Source of the DNA: Lytechinus pictus
Taxonomy: Eukaryota; Echinodermata; Echinoidea; Temnopleuroida; Toxopneustidae
Assembly: GCF_037042905.1 (NCBI RefSeq)
Contig: NC_087245.1
Span: 30,940,001 to 31,004,000, forward strand
Direction: 5' to 3'
Length of the DNA: 64,000 bases
Within the stretch, counting starts at the first letter, position 1. Every line of letters begins with the position of its first letter. A model generated the notes under the pieces. It was not told where the DNA came from. It searched no databases and saw only the letters and a program-made list of their open reading frames with translations. The translations under genes were made by a program, and so were the position numbers. Shown here piece by piece: positions 1 through 12,100 of the stretch.

Positions 1-365
1 AGAGGGGAAGATGCTGATTTGCACCAGGGCTGAGCTATCTGATACGTTACTGTATAGTTACAGTATGTGAAAATATGTGCCCTTATAAGACATTTAGCAT
101 GTTTAGACTAGTCTGCTGGCCGGATCCTGAGGTATTGTCGAGACGCTTCCATTTTGCGGAAAGTATCAACTTGTTTGATAAATCTATTATATTGTGCCAC
201 ACAGTCACACCGGTAAAGTCGAATCCAGAATGATCAAAGCAATTACATTATTTCCAATGACATATCATATCGGTCGGTTTGGAGTTGTTTCATAGATGTG
301 GCTGTATGAAGCAGTAGATATTTAAACGAAGAGAGACCAAAGTTGGAAGTTCGTCTATTGGGCAA

Positions 366-600
366 ATGTGTACAGTCATGGCACTGGGAGGCGGGGGTGC
401 TGAGGGTGCTGAAGAACCCCAAAGATTTTCCAGGGGGAGGGGGTGTCGCGTGTGTTATTCTCCATCGGCAGCACCCCCTGGAATTTTGGTAGGTGTGGCA
501 AAATTGAGAAATTACCTGCATTCTTTTTTTTTTTTTTTTTTGCTTTTCAAATTTCTCGGTACCATGACCTCCATTTTGCAGGGAAACCCTGCACTCTAAA
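366..600 (+). repeat. Dispersed G-rich repeat, copy 1
   Basis: Starts with a GGGGGTGCTG-type stretch, then a CAGCACCCCCTG stretch preceded by TTATTCTCCAT, and ends in a long T-run followed by GCTTTTCAAATTT. Two diverged copies with the same order of blocks occur at 34486-34733 and 36665-36870. The GGGTGCTG/CAGCACCC blocks can pair. Unclassified, probably a non-autonomous DNA transposon. Confidence 0.55.
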
Positions 601-780
601 AACACTGAGTAAAATTTTACCTTATATTGGGTAGAAAGGGATCATGCATGTTTGCTGTGTATTTTTAACCCCATAATGCGCTATTTCAACGCAACGTTGC
701 ATAAAATTTACATTTTTTTACCCAACCAGCATGCATGTTCCCATTTTACCCAATATTGGATAAATCTTTTTTAGAGTATG
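594..780. mobile_element. MITE with GGGTAAAA-type ends, copy 1
   Basis: Inverted ends: CTCTAAAAACACTGAGTAAAA on the left and TTGGATAAATCTTTTTTAGAG on the right, with TTACC/GGGTA blocks inside. Diverged relatives lie at about 35048-35262 and 61352-61612, sharing the TTGGGTAAAA terminal block. Too short to encode a transposase. Confidence 0.6.
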
Positions 781-2671
781 TGTAGAGTCCAAATATTTCT
801 AATATCATAAATGTGCAGTGTAGTTTGCCTTGTAATAAAATTGTAGCTGCATATTAATCTTATATTTTCAGTTCATTTCTGGCCGAGTTTATTACTGCTA
901 GTAGGTGTGTTTTTGTTTGTTTGCGTGTGGATATAACTTTCGGGTTTTTCCCGTTTTAGTATATGGCTCAGTTTAGTAAGCACTGTTCGAGGCCTCTTTA
1001 GGGATGATTTTTTTCCCGCAGCAAACATATGCGCATTTGTTTTGGTAGCAGAAAATCATAAATACCTTATACCTGTTTTTAAGTGGACCCCCTCTTTTTC
1101 ATATGCATATGCATATATATATATGTAAATATATAAACTCCTCAAAAAAAGTTCGGAAGTCTGAGTTTGGCCATTAATTTCTCCCAACTCCCATTTTTAC
1201 ACAATGCATCTTTGATATCATTCAAAAGATAATTCAATTTTCTTTAAAATGATACGCTACATGATATGATTATGGTTCACATGGAGGTGCAGTGCCTTGA
1301 AATAAGGGCAAGGTCAAAATTCAAAAGTTGCAAAATGACACAATATTGAAAGTCACTGTTCGTTTTTTCCGTGGTGATGAGTGAGCTTCTCAGCGGTTTC
1401 TTTGTTTTCATGCACCTTAACATCAACATTAATATGGAATCAAACACACCTCTGCACAAGCAAACACATAACAAACAAACAAACAAACATGCATGGGTAT
1501 TTCAAACCACGACTCAAACCATGTCATCTCACAGATCTCCATGTTAATGTTGATGTGACTGTATGTCACGGCGCAATAATGATTGAAAGCAAGAAGAGAT
1601 CAAAGATCTGCAATTATTAATGGAGGTTAAACACAGTATATTGATAACAAAAAATGAAAAATCTTCAATTGTGGGTTTCGTTTCCCATCACATCACCTTC
1701 CTTGCATTCTGACTCTAAATCGCCCACTTATGAAGTGCCTTTCATTTTAGATTTTATCCCCTGGAATTATAAAATCAGGGAGTCAGTAGCATCTACATAG
1801 GATAAGGAAATGATGGTATTGCATGAGACGACCCTCTTGAGTTTCAAGTGAACCCCGCCCCTAATAATAATGATAATAATAGTAATGTTGATGATAACAA
1901 TAGCGATAATACTAAGAATGATGACAATAATAATAATAAAATCATAAGCATAAAAAGTGATAAATTAATGAAAGAGACTGAATAAATAAATGAAATTGAA
2001 AGTTGATCTAATTGATCTGGAATTAATCGTATTTCATTTATTGCTAAATCTCACTGACATACAGTCACATGACTATTTACAGAAAATTAAGTTTCCATCA
2101 ACGTTTACACAATGCTTTACAATAAAGGTATTAGAGGAGGATTGTGTCGTCATATAACTATATGATACCCCTATTTAATTTTGAAAAAATTACGTCATCA
2201 TCAAATACTCTTACACCCCATCTTTCTATCAGAATACAATTGCACTATATACCCCCTAAAGGTTGCACACGCCCAATTACAACAAGAAAGCAAAAATATT
2301 TATTCGACCCGACCTCTCCAATGATTTTTAATTTGATATATCTGATTTACTAAGTGTATGCGTACTAGTCACAATCTGACACTTATTCTAGGAAGGGAAA
2401 TCACTGAACTTTCTTTGCCCAAGTGGGGAAGAAATATCACTTAGCATAAGAACTATTTGACTGACAGAAGAGTCAGGGCTATTTTATTGTTTCAGATTTT
2501 TTCATAGATGTTGATTTATTTCCAAAATGAGGAGGTCAACCTACCCTTTGATGGTCAGATGTGAAATCTCATATATTTTCTGTTCACTGGTGGTCAACAT
2601 ATTTGTCCCCCATATGAACTTTTGTTTACTACACCCACGTCTAGGGGAAAATATTAAAGGAAACCAAAACC

Positions 2672-3293
2672 CAATATACTTGTAGGTGCCGCACTTCATG
2701 GTTGTTAAAATAAACCAAAACCCAAGAAGAGAAGCAATCTTATTGGAAAGAGTAAAATGAGAGGAACAATTTAAACAAGTTTCATCAAAATCTTTATGAA
2801 ATAAGCAAGATATGGAAGTTTGAAAACTCTTTATGGCAAACGTGCTTCAAAATGGCTGATTTTGTTGACATCTCTCCATGATTTGTTTCATTTTCAGATT
2901 TGCCTCATTATCTTTCAAATTGCATCTTGCCTCCTTCTGAGCACAACATATGTCATGGGAAGATATAATTCACACCACATATGTCAAGGTCAGGAGGAGA
3001 TAATATGAAATATGTAAAATAAAGGGGAAAATCTGAAAATTTGTGTACGAAAACAAATGGAGAGTTGTCCACAAAATCGGCCATTTTAAAGCACGTTTGC
3101 CAATTTGAGGATCCCCATAGAAAGTACAACAATACTTTTTAAACGTCCCTAACTTGCTTATTTCATAACCGATTTTAATGAAACTTTTTTTAAATTGTTC
3201 CTCTCATTTTACTATTCCCAATAAGATTGCTTCTCTTCTTGGGTTTTGGTTTATTTTAACAACCATGAAGTGTGGCACCTACAAGTATTTTAC
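2672..3293. mobile_element. Foldback element A, arms of about 225 bp
   Basis: The left arm (about 2672-2900) reappears reverse-complemented as the right arm (about 3035-3293). Matching blocks include CTTGTAGGTGCC with GGCACCTACAAG, and CCAAAACCCAAGAAGAGAAG with its complement at 3229-3249. A single strand could form a hairpin over almost its whole length. The right arm contains the TTGCTTATTTCATAACCGATTTTAAT core shared with the foldbacks at 19571-20157 and 22666-23279. No coding capacity. Confidence 0.8.
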
Positions 3294-3362
3294 CATAGCT
3301 GGCAGCAGACCGATTGTTCATGAACAAACATTAATCATGGTGACGATAAAGTGGCATCCCTC

Positions 3363-3525
3363 ATACCTTGGTCACATTTGTTCTACGGTGGCCGTACGGC
3401 GAGTCGGAAACAGCCGTTTTGACATTATTGTACCAGCTATATATAGGTGGTTTGAATAAAAATGATTAAAACGGCTGTTTTCTACTCGCCGTACGGCCGC
3501 AGTAGAGCAAATGTGACCAAGGTAT
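3363..3525. mobile_element. Palindromic MITE B, copy 1
   Basis: Long terminal inverted repeats: ATACCTTGGTCACATTTG on the left and CAAATGTGACCAAGGTAT on the right, followed inwards by GGCCGTACGGCGAGT and ACTCGCCGTACGGCC. A second copy of the family is at about 17825-17995 in an adenosine deaminase intron. Confidence 0.85.
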
Positions 3526-3603
3526 TAACGAGTGCAAATTTGCAACATGGGTTTATGTTTTCCAAGAGCCAACGAAGTTTAAACTATTTCCATTAAGAGT
3601 CCT

Positions 3604-3812
3604 GGGGTGAGTTTCATGAAAGACTCATAATTCGAACTCGTCGCTATCTCTATGGAAAGCCGTGGAACTTCGAAGACAACACGCTAGTTGGACAAAATGC
3701 AGACGCATTGAATCTGTTCACTGGCGATTATTGTCCAGCTTGACTTTCCGTACAGATGGCATCGAACTGGAGTTGGACCTCTGAGTTGGATACTTTCATG
3801 AAACGCGCACCT
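3604..3812. mobile_element. MITE with GTTTCATGAAAG ends
   Basis: Left end GGTGAGTTTCATGAAAGACTC and right end ACTTTCATGAAACGCGCACC are imperfect inverted repeats. Similar ends occur on the element at 21025-21189. No coding capacity. Confidence 0.55.
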
Positions 3813-3873
3813 GAAGTGCTCATCGCATTGGAATAGATGTTTCCCGTAATAAAGGAACAGCATTGAGCTCAAA

Positions 3874-3997
3874 TCATGGGTTATCAAATGTTATTAAAAA
3901 GTGGAATACCGTTATAGGCCTGGGCTATTCTAGCCTATAATAGGCTTTCGCAAAGTATAGCGGCAATCCATGCTTTGATAACATTTGATAACCCATC
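3874..3997. mobile_element. Small MITE with 19-bp perfect terminal inverted repeats
   Basis: ATGGGTTATCAAATGTTAT near 3876 is matched by ATAACATTTGATAACCCAT near 3978-3996. The 80-bp interior is unrelated to the other elements. Confidence 0.7.
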
Positions 3998-4830
3998 CAG
4001 AAAAATTAATCACAATTTGTAGTTAGGCCCAAAAACTTTTGTTGGTGATCCATACGTTTAAAGAAAAAATAATCACTAAAATTCCTTAAGTTGTGGGAAA
4101 CGCATTGGAAACGTTTAGAATTAGAAATGGCGCAAATTGCGAATTTGTAACTTCTGCAGATACATTTTTATCAACTCTAAGTGTTTCGGATACATATACA
4201 TTACAATGGAAAAAGTAACTATCAATGACAAAAATCATTTTGTCAGTTTAAAGAATCCATAATTATCTAAAGTTTCAGTAATAATATTTCAAATATGTTA
4301 TCAACATGAACTTAGTGAAACACAGAATTTGGCATAATCTTGTTAATGCAGTATAGCAATATCGCACCTAAGTCGAAACCTGTAGGGACATCCATCTTAA
4401 TCGATGGTCCTGGTTTTGTAAAGTGATAAATGATTTTATTCCAGTGTGTTGCAGACTAAAAACAAAATCGTCACTTGCATTCTGTATAATATCAAGGTCA
4501 TTGTACTTATCATCCAATTGAAAATGAGTAATTACTTGACAGTCTTTTTTTATATAGTAGTCCTATGACTTCTTTCAGTAGCTCGTTCACGCAAAATGCT
4601 CATTAAAATCTCTCAAAGCTGCGAAGAGAATGTTTGTTCTGGTTAACCAGAATTATAAATAGATTGTATTTTTTTTATTCAATACAAATCTTTGCACTTT
4701 TTATTAAAAAAGGTAAGGCAGTTAATTTAAATCTCTCTTCTAACAAAATAGTATTGCTAGACAACTGTTTTGGTATCAGACTTCTACATGCGTATTATAA
4801 TTTGTTGATGAGACATAATTTTTAATTCCT
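3998..4830. other. Intergenic, 3' flank of the pseudokinase gene
   Basis: AT-rich with no recognisable exon, RNA gene or repeat pair. It presumably includes the 3' untranslated region of the leftward pseudokinase gene, whose stop codon is at 4831-4833. Confidence 0.4.
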
Positions 4831-7471
4831 CTATCTCTTTGGGGTTTCCGTGCCTTTATTGGTGACCATGTTTATGCAGAGCCGAGGGTAGTGCATCTTT
4901 AGAACATCTCTTGCCGATGGTCTTGATTCGTGATCAACTGAAAACATCTGGACTAAGCAATCACAGATGTGGCAGGACTTCTCATACCCCTGGCCGATCT
5001 GTTTCAGGGAATCCAAGAATTCAACCCTGTCTCCCACGCGTAGCTGTAGAAGGGCTTCCCGAGACTTGAGGACACTCTGGTGCATCATTGCCGCCATCTC
5101 GAACAGCATGCAGCCAAATGACCAGACATCTGTTTTTGATCCGTGAGGACCCTCGAAGACCTCTGGTGGAGACCAGTAGAGGGACCAGACGACCGATCTG
5201 GTCCTGGAACGGAACCGATGTAAGTCCTCTATGACAGTCCTAATTCCGATATCGCCAATCCGCAGGTCCATCTGAGGAGTCAGGTACACGTTGCTGGGCT
5301 TCAGATTGGTGTGGGCTATTCCGCTATCATGCAGATAGATTATGGCATGGAGCAGTTGGCCCATCCAGCGTTGCATGTCCGATTCGCACATAGATTGACC
5401 ATTCCTTGACTTCTCCTTGATGAAGCTATCAAGGTCACCGGTGACAAAGTAGTCGGTTGCGATGCACAGGTATACTGCTGCTTCAGTGGAGTCCCAGTGA
5501 ACAAAGGCATCTCGGGGAACGGCGATGTGTCTGTGACGGAGTTTGGTGAATCGCATGACCTCTCGGAGGGCGCGATTAGCTTCCGGGTTATCGTTACATT
5601 CGATCTTTTTCAGAATATATGTCTTTCCATTTGCCCGATGTTTCACCAAGAGCGTGATTCCTTGGGGGCCTTTGGCAAAAGTATCAATGATCTGAAAGTA
5701 TATAAAGGAGATTCATCAAGTAACAGGTCAAAAACCCGAAATGATATCAAAATGGTAATGTGGTTACCATTAAATTGTTTCAAGTCTGAAATGGAAAATA
5801 TCGGAAGCGCCGTGGTGTAGCGGTTCTGACTCTCACCTTGTAATCAGAGGGTCGTGTGTTCGAATCCCACCATGGCCCATCGTCCTTTGGCAAGTCGTCA
5901 ATCCACACTTTGCCACTCTCCCCCAGGTGCTAATTGGGTACCGGTAAGAAACAACCGTCATTGTGGTTGGTTTAGCAAGTGTGCGCCTAACAGGCTGCTT
6001 GAAATGCTATGAATCCAGTGACCGGGTAATAATAATTGTGAAGCGCTTTGAGCAGTCGTAGATTGATAAAGCGCTATATAAATGACAATTATTATTATTC
6101 TATACTGATGGTCGTGGATAATGTAATCTAAAGTGAGCCAGAAAACATGCATTATTTGGCCTACTAGTATAACTAAAAAACGGTTATAGTCATACAAATA
6201 CTATTGTGTGTTCAGTGTCATGCTGTGGGTGCTTAAGCAGGCGAACAGGGTATATGATAAAGGAACCAAAAATCTCAAGTCCTCAACTTCTCATATCTGA
6301 CCAGGTTCGTTACCCATAATGCAACATTCTTAGCAATGGATATAGGCCCATGTGAATAATAACACACTAATACACTACTCAATACATTCACATCGCAATA
6401 ATTACGTTATCAAGTAGCTAAACATGTAATTTTCCTCTAAAAAATAATTTAGTTATATATATTTTCACCACGCAAATAAAAATTTTAGGCTATTTTATTT
6501 TCTGTATTACTTATACTGAAAATGAATTTATCTCAACAGGTACTGTATACTTTACGACAAGCTATTTATAACACACAGTCAATGAGAGATCACGCAAGCT
6601 TGGATCAGTTCGTTCTCCCTTTAAACTGATAAGTTATCCGAGGTTCAGATATTTATTTATGTTTATACTTATTTGTGTCCCCAATGCGATATACTTTTTT
6701 GTTCACTATGTTTTGTATGAAGCGTCTGACAACAATTTTTATGTTTAAGCAATTACATGAAAATAAAATAAATTGATATTGATATTGAAATATTTGACAA
6801 ACGGATTCAAAATTTGAAAAGCCTAAGTATGTTGATTCATATTATTTTGGGGAAATTTTAGTGATAACCCCTGATGCCGCCATCAATTTCAGGCGCAATC
6901 GATCACGATTTGGTTTGGTGTCTGTGTTCAATAAAGGGAAAATTCATCCCCTCCAAATATAATCAATTTCAGTAATGAGATATTATGATCATTAACGGAG
7001 AAACGAGATAAAGCACTATGATTATTTTTTCGGACTTAATTATAAATGTTTGTAGACCCATCAATCCCGAAAATAAAAAAGAAGTACGAAGGGAAAATTC
7101 AGTCACATCTTCATGGTATTATCTGCAATTCGTCTTCTTAACAATGATATCAATATTTTATTAAATAAATTGATTTAGTCAGAATGTTATATCATTTTTG
7201 GAGTTTGTTAATCTATGTGGAATTATTCCTTTATCATGAAATACACAATGACATGGAATACCTTGAAATTATTTATTAAACGAAATGGGAGATTATCTCA
7301 ATCAACCATTACTTAAACTGAATCAATTGTAAATAAATAATATTTTATATTTCGGATTATGAAATAGAGCACTCATCGTTGTTTTATCCATTACTTAATA
7401 TAAACCATTAAATGTAATATATATTTTCAATTTCCCATAGAAAATAGAAAACTCACCATGTATTTCTCCAT
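4831..7471 (-). CDS. STKLD1-like protein kinase-like domain protein (probable pseudokinase)
   Basis: Predicted as complement(join(4831..5691, 7457..7471)), 291 residues. Exon 1 is only five codons, starting at an ATG at 7471 and ending at a GTGAGT donor. Exon 2 starts after a CTTTCAG acceptor and holds the rest in phase 0. Visible kinase features: a weak Gly-rich loop (KGPQG), the ATP-site Lys in ILKKIE, a helix-C Glu in ALREV, a catalytic loop reading HTNLKPSN instead of HRDLKxxN, and DIG in place of DFG, then SPPEV (APE) and DVWSFG. Loss of the catalytic Asp (to Asn) argues for a pseudokinase. From family knowledge the closest match is STKLD1, which also has Asn there and a similar YLC hinge; vertebrate STKLD1 is longer, with an armadillo-like C-terminal region missing here. 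A tRNA-derived SINE sits in the intron. The gene diverges from adenosine deaminase across 1.6 kb. The kinase fold is certain; exon 1 and the family are inference. Confidence 0.7.
5807..6102 (+). mobile_element. tRNA-derived SINE
   Basis: The head resembles a tRNA: A-box-like TGGTGTAGCGGTTCTGAC and B-box-like GTGTTCGAATCCC, with TGT at the anticodon position. The body ends in AAGCGCTATATAAATGACAA followed by ATT repeats, a tail widespread on invertebrate SINEs and LINEs. It lies in the intron of the leftward pseudokinase gene, in the opposite orientation. The two boxes suggest an RNA polymerase III promoter. Confidence 0.85.
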
Positions 7472-9112
7472 TACTTTATCGCTAACATCAAACACAAACT
7501 ATGGTATCACACAAGTTGCAACAAATGGCACTGGTACTAAGCAAAAATGTGACGTTAGCAGCAGTTCCAGCATTCCCATCCATCAAAGAATGTTGCCATG
7601 CATCCAAACCTGTCTGACTTGCGCATATATATTAATCTTACTAATTTACTTTTATTATAATGGATGGTTGGGTAAATGAATACAATGCACCTTATTTCCC
7701 ACTCACGTTCGAGAGGAAATCAATTTGATTAAAATATTTTCCCATCAGTCTCTACCATGCCAACGTTATGTTTTATTGATGGGTTCCATTTTGGGTTCGG
7801 TTGTCATAGAAACTGTTACGGTCTGGTCGTACATTAAATGTCACGGTGTTCTATAATGGGGTACACTTCACTTTGTCTAGTTGAAATAAACTGGTAATTT
7901 CTTATTAATCGGATGACTAAATTTCCGCATTGATATGTCAAAATTAGATTTTTGAGAGTATAATTGCTTATAACTAAGTTCATTTTTTTTATTATAATAA
8001 TCTTTCCTATTTGTGTGTTCCTCTGATGTATTATATCAAGTTAATTCGCAAATTATGATTCCTAAACAAATTATTTTTTTGTTCAAATAAAGAAGGTGTC
8101 CTTATTGGTGCATTCTCTACGCCATTTTCAATTACTTTGTCCATAAGTAGGAAAAAGACTGCGTAAGTGACCGATCATTAATGCAAAAAATTTTAGTCAA
8201 TTCAGTATCATTGAGACTTTAAATTGGATTAAAAGAGAAAACAGTGAAAATATTATCATAAAATCATAAATTTATGATGTTTTAAAGATATTTATACAGT
8301 CATGAAACAATGATAGGTTACATTATCAACAGTATATGCGATCGAAAGAGTAAACATGTCACACGTTTTCTATTTTCTCCAATAATGAAAAACAAGGTCA
8401 TGTAACATCAAAATTAAAATATTGATGATTAATAATTCATAAATTGTGTAACATCGAAATAAAAATCTCACCTGAATATTGCATAGCAGAACTTTGTCCT
8501 TTATCTATATCAAAGTTTTAACCAGTGAATTACATACACCCTTAAAGGAGTTGGTCCCCCCAAAAATGAACGAAAATAAATTTCTCTGTCTGAAATATAT
8601 TCACCAATACGTTTGTTATTATGAATTCCTTTTAGATAGTGTATTCCTGATTTTTCCATATCATCATAATCATCATTATTCTATCCCTCCCTATATCTCC
8701 TCCTCTATCCCCATCTCCTCCAACTTTCTATCTATATTGCTCATCCCTCACTCTATATACCCTTCTCATTCCCCTCTCTCTCTCTTCCCCTTCTATATAT
8801 CTCTCTCCCTCTCTCACACTCACTGATTCTCTTTCGCTCATGAGCTCCCTTCTAATCTTCCTCTCGTTCTATATCCCTGCCCTCTCTATTTATATTCCCG
8901 TCCCCAAATCGCCTCCCTTCTTATCCTTCGGAAGAAGACACCACACACACAACATATCATGCAGGAAGCAGTATTGACATGCTTTAACGGAAGATCAATA
9001 TCCCATTCAATTTGTGTGTTTCCTTTCCGTGTGCGAACACACACACCCACACCCATCCGCCCTTATGCACGCACTCGCAGGTAGCATTCTTACACTCAAG
9101 AGACTACTTATA
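7472..9112. promoter_or_regulatory. Divergent intergenic region between the pseudokinase and ADA genes
   Basis: This 1.64-kb stretch separates two genes read in opposite directions, so both promoters should lie in or near it. It is AT-rich on the left. From about 8680 to 8890 it turns into a pyrimidine-rich run (CTCTCTCCCTCTC type), then short CA-rich patches near 8940 and 9045. No clear TATA box or CpG island is visible. Confidence 0.4.
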
Positions 9113-12100
9113 ATGGCGGGAGGTATAAATTTCAGAGTAATCATGTCGCCGTTATCGGCTGCGGGCATTTGCTATCGTCGGGAAGGTTTCGTAAGAAACA
9201 TCATGGACCACATCTGCAGACGACATCATGGGACAAACAATCGAAGAGACGCGGGGACAGATTCCAGTTCACTGCGTTCTTTTCCAAAGGTAAGGACGTT
9301 AATTCCAGCGGTCGGTCACAGATCATATGTTTGTATTAAGGATATATACAGATTGCATAATTCTTATTGTCTGAACGCTTTGTTGTTCGAATTCTAGTAT
9401 GTGCGAGTGGTGCGATATATTCAAAATTAACTAATAGGCCTATACCAGAGAGTTATAGGGATTATACCTCTTTGTATATACCTGTCCAAGGACATCCTCG
9501 TGTGAATATATTCTCCAATCTATTACTTAGGGAATATACATTCTATTATTGCTGGTTCCCTTCAGCATAACTTATATTTAATATTATAAGTATCATGTAA
9601 TGCTTCGCCATTCGCATGTGTGAATATATATGTTACCTGGATTCTGTCTAGCCTTGCTGAGGATCTGTTTAAACAGTGGCCATAAACTTATTGTTATCTG
9701 CTGGTACGAATATCAAGTGACCACTTGACCCGACGCACTTAAATCAAACGTCCGCTTTGTCGTCTTATGCTTATTGTGTTTATTGATTTATATTGGGTGG
9801 GCCTATATTTTCACAAGTATTTTTCTTTTCCAGTTCAAGACCAATAAATCTGAAAGGCGAATACAAGCCTATATCATATACATGATTGTATACGTGGTTT
9901 TGATAAATGACCAAGTAGAAGTTGAACCCCAATATTAAGCTTTAATACTCGGTTATTCTACAAGTCTTATCTCTATCTCAATGACCGCTAAGCTATGTTA
10001 TTAAATATTACAGGAGGACAAAGTAAAATCGCACCAAAAGAGTGTTACAAGTAACAAGCAAATATGTTGAAATAAAACCACAGGTATTGAACTAAGATAC
10101 GGATTTAACATCAAAGTTAAATGACTGGTGTAGTTGCTGTTGCTGTGTAGGCCTACAGCATGTAGGTTCATGACAAATCCGATGGATGCATCTATTGTGA
10201 TAGTATTGCTTGAATCCGAAGAAAATGGCTTTATCAAAATATCTTCCATTTCAATTTATTTCCACAATATAAATCTTATTCCGACAAAAAAGGACAGAAT
10301 GTGCAGTACAGTGTCCATAATAGCATACATTGCTATGGGAGAAATTTGATTATAGACATCAAAGAATCGTTTAAAGAGAGTGGTATGAGAATGGGAGAGG
10401 GGAATAGATAGAGAAAGAAGAAAGTGAGAGAGAGGGAGAGAACTGGTGCTCAATATTTCCATTTGTGAATAATAAGTCACCCGCACGGAAGAAAACACAT
10501 CACGATTATATTTCGAGTCGAGCGACCATCCATGTGTAATATTATACCCAGAGCACGTTGCTATGGAAACGCAACGTGAAAGAATTCTTGATATTGAAAA
10601 TTCGAAGTCAGGGGAAAGGCTGAAAAAGGGTCATAAAAATGACTTAATTGTATTCACTTGCCACATAATACTTTCAAATCGTATGTCCGAGATATACTAT
10701 GGCTCTTTCTTCATGATTCTATAAAGAGTACCTTTATTATTAATTCTTGTATACCTTTTTAAAATAGAAGAGCCATATATTTAAACATAGAGATGTTCAT
10801 AGCAGGCAAAGGCCTACATTATGCGGTCAAGCAAAAGCCTACATTATGTTGTCAAGCAAACTCTACCCATACACACGAACGGGCTCACAAGTCATATCCC
10901 GGCTCACTCATGGAAATAATCAATTTAGTGATTGTCGAAAATATGGACAGCAGTTGGCAGATGGAAGGGGTGCAAGACTCGTCACAGTATATAGTTCTTT
11001 ACAGGGCGAATGTTTATTATTATATTGTTATATAAATTGAAGTATTTTCGTAAATCTTACATCAGACACTAATACATGTTGATGAAAAGGTTTGATTTTG
11101 AATCTGTGACCTACATGATGCAATCAGCTCCACATAGACCTATCATATAAAATAAATTCCACAAAGTCCCATTTTTAAGTCAACATGAATATAAATATTT
11201 TTATATAAGATGTGGGTATAAAAACGATGTGTCTGATGACGTATTCACATAAAATCACTTACAATTTTTTTGGGGTGGCATTTTGGGGAATTTATGTCTC
11301 ACAACATAAATTACGGAGAAGCAGCTCGTATGTGACGTCCCAAAATAAAAATCTTAGAAATTTAATACTCCGCTATTGTTTAACGGAATTCAATCAAACT
11401 TGCACCAATATTTTACTCTGTTTCTGCTATCATCAAAACCACCTTATCGTTAGGATGATCTTCCAATTTAAAGCTAAAGATTCCTAAAATGATAATACTC
11501 CTTTATGATACATCGTTTGATTATGGTGGTATATGTATAGGTATAGCCAGTGCCCAATACGAGCAGCAGCTGCCGTGACTGAACTGTGACAAGAACTGGA
11601 AAACGGGGGCAAAGGAACTGTCACTCTCAATCAACCTTCTTGGCAGTCACCTGAAAGATTACCCTTGCCCCTACGTGGGCAATTGCTTCCCAGACCTTCA
11701 ACCTCCAGACGCGAGACAGAAAGGCACTGCATCGAATAACGTGACTTACGCCCTTCTGGATGTAACTGAATCTAGGGATGCTTCGTGTGTCATTTCAGGC
11801 GCTTCAAACATTTGCCATTAAAAGATGCTACACACATGTTCCGGATTCCATCTTCATAACACGTAGCATCTTAAATGTGTTTAAAGATCTTGTCATCACT
11901 GCGTTCGTAAGGGATACAGGCATGAACACATATGCAATTCGACCACAGACGAGTTTCATCTATTAATACATTTGGCTATCAGAGGTCCTTTGCGGCAGAA
12001 GATGGGTTTAAGGCCTCCGCATACCTTACGACTAGTCCACGATCCGACTTTTGGAGAAAAATAATCGTATTTTCTGAAAATTTGAAGGAATATAATTTCT

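Larger units (their letters stand above)
1..2671. other. Gene-free left flank
   Basis: No convincing exon on either strand. The stretch holds a G-rich dispersed repeat (366-600), a small inverted-repeat element (594-780), an A/T-rich segment with short AAT/GAT runs (about 1861-1975) and a possible element end at about 1139 (CTCCTCAAAAAAAGTTCGG). Short open frames here lack codon character and family motifs. Confidence 0.6.

Noticed and set aside
5807-5878. Possible functional tRNA-Thr (TGT) gene
   Set aside because: Acceptor stem pairs are imperfect and the sequence continues into a SINE body with the GCGCTATATAAAT tail; it is a SINE head.
11530-11780. Coding-looking patch in ADA intron 1
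   Set aside because: Less AT-rich than its surroundings, but frames are broken and no family motif is visible; not supported as an exon.
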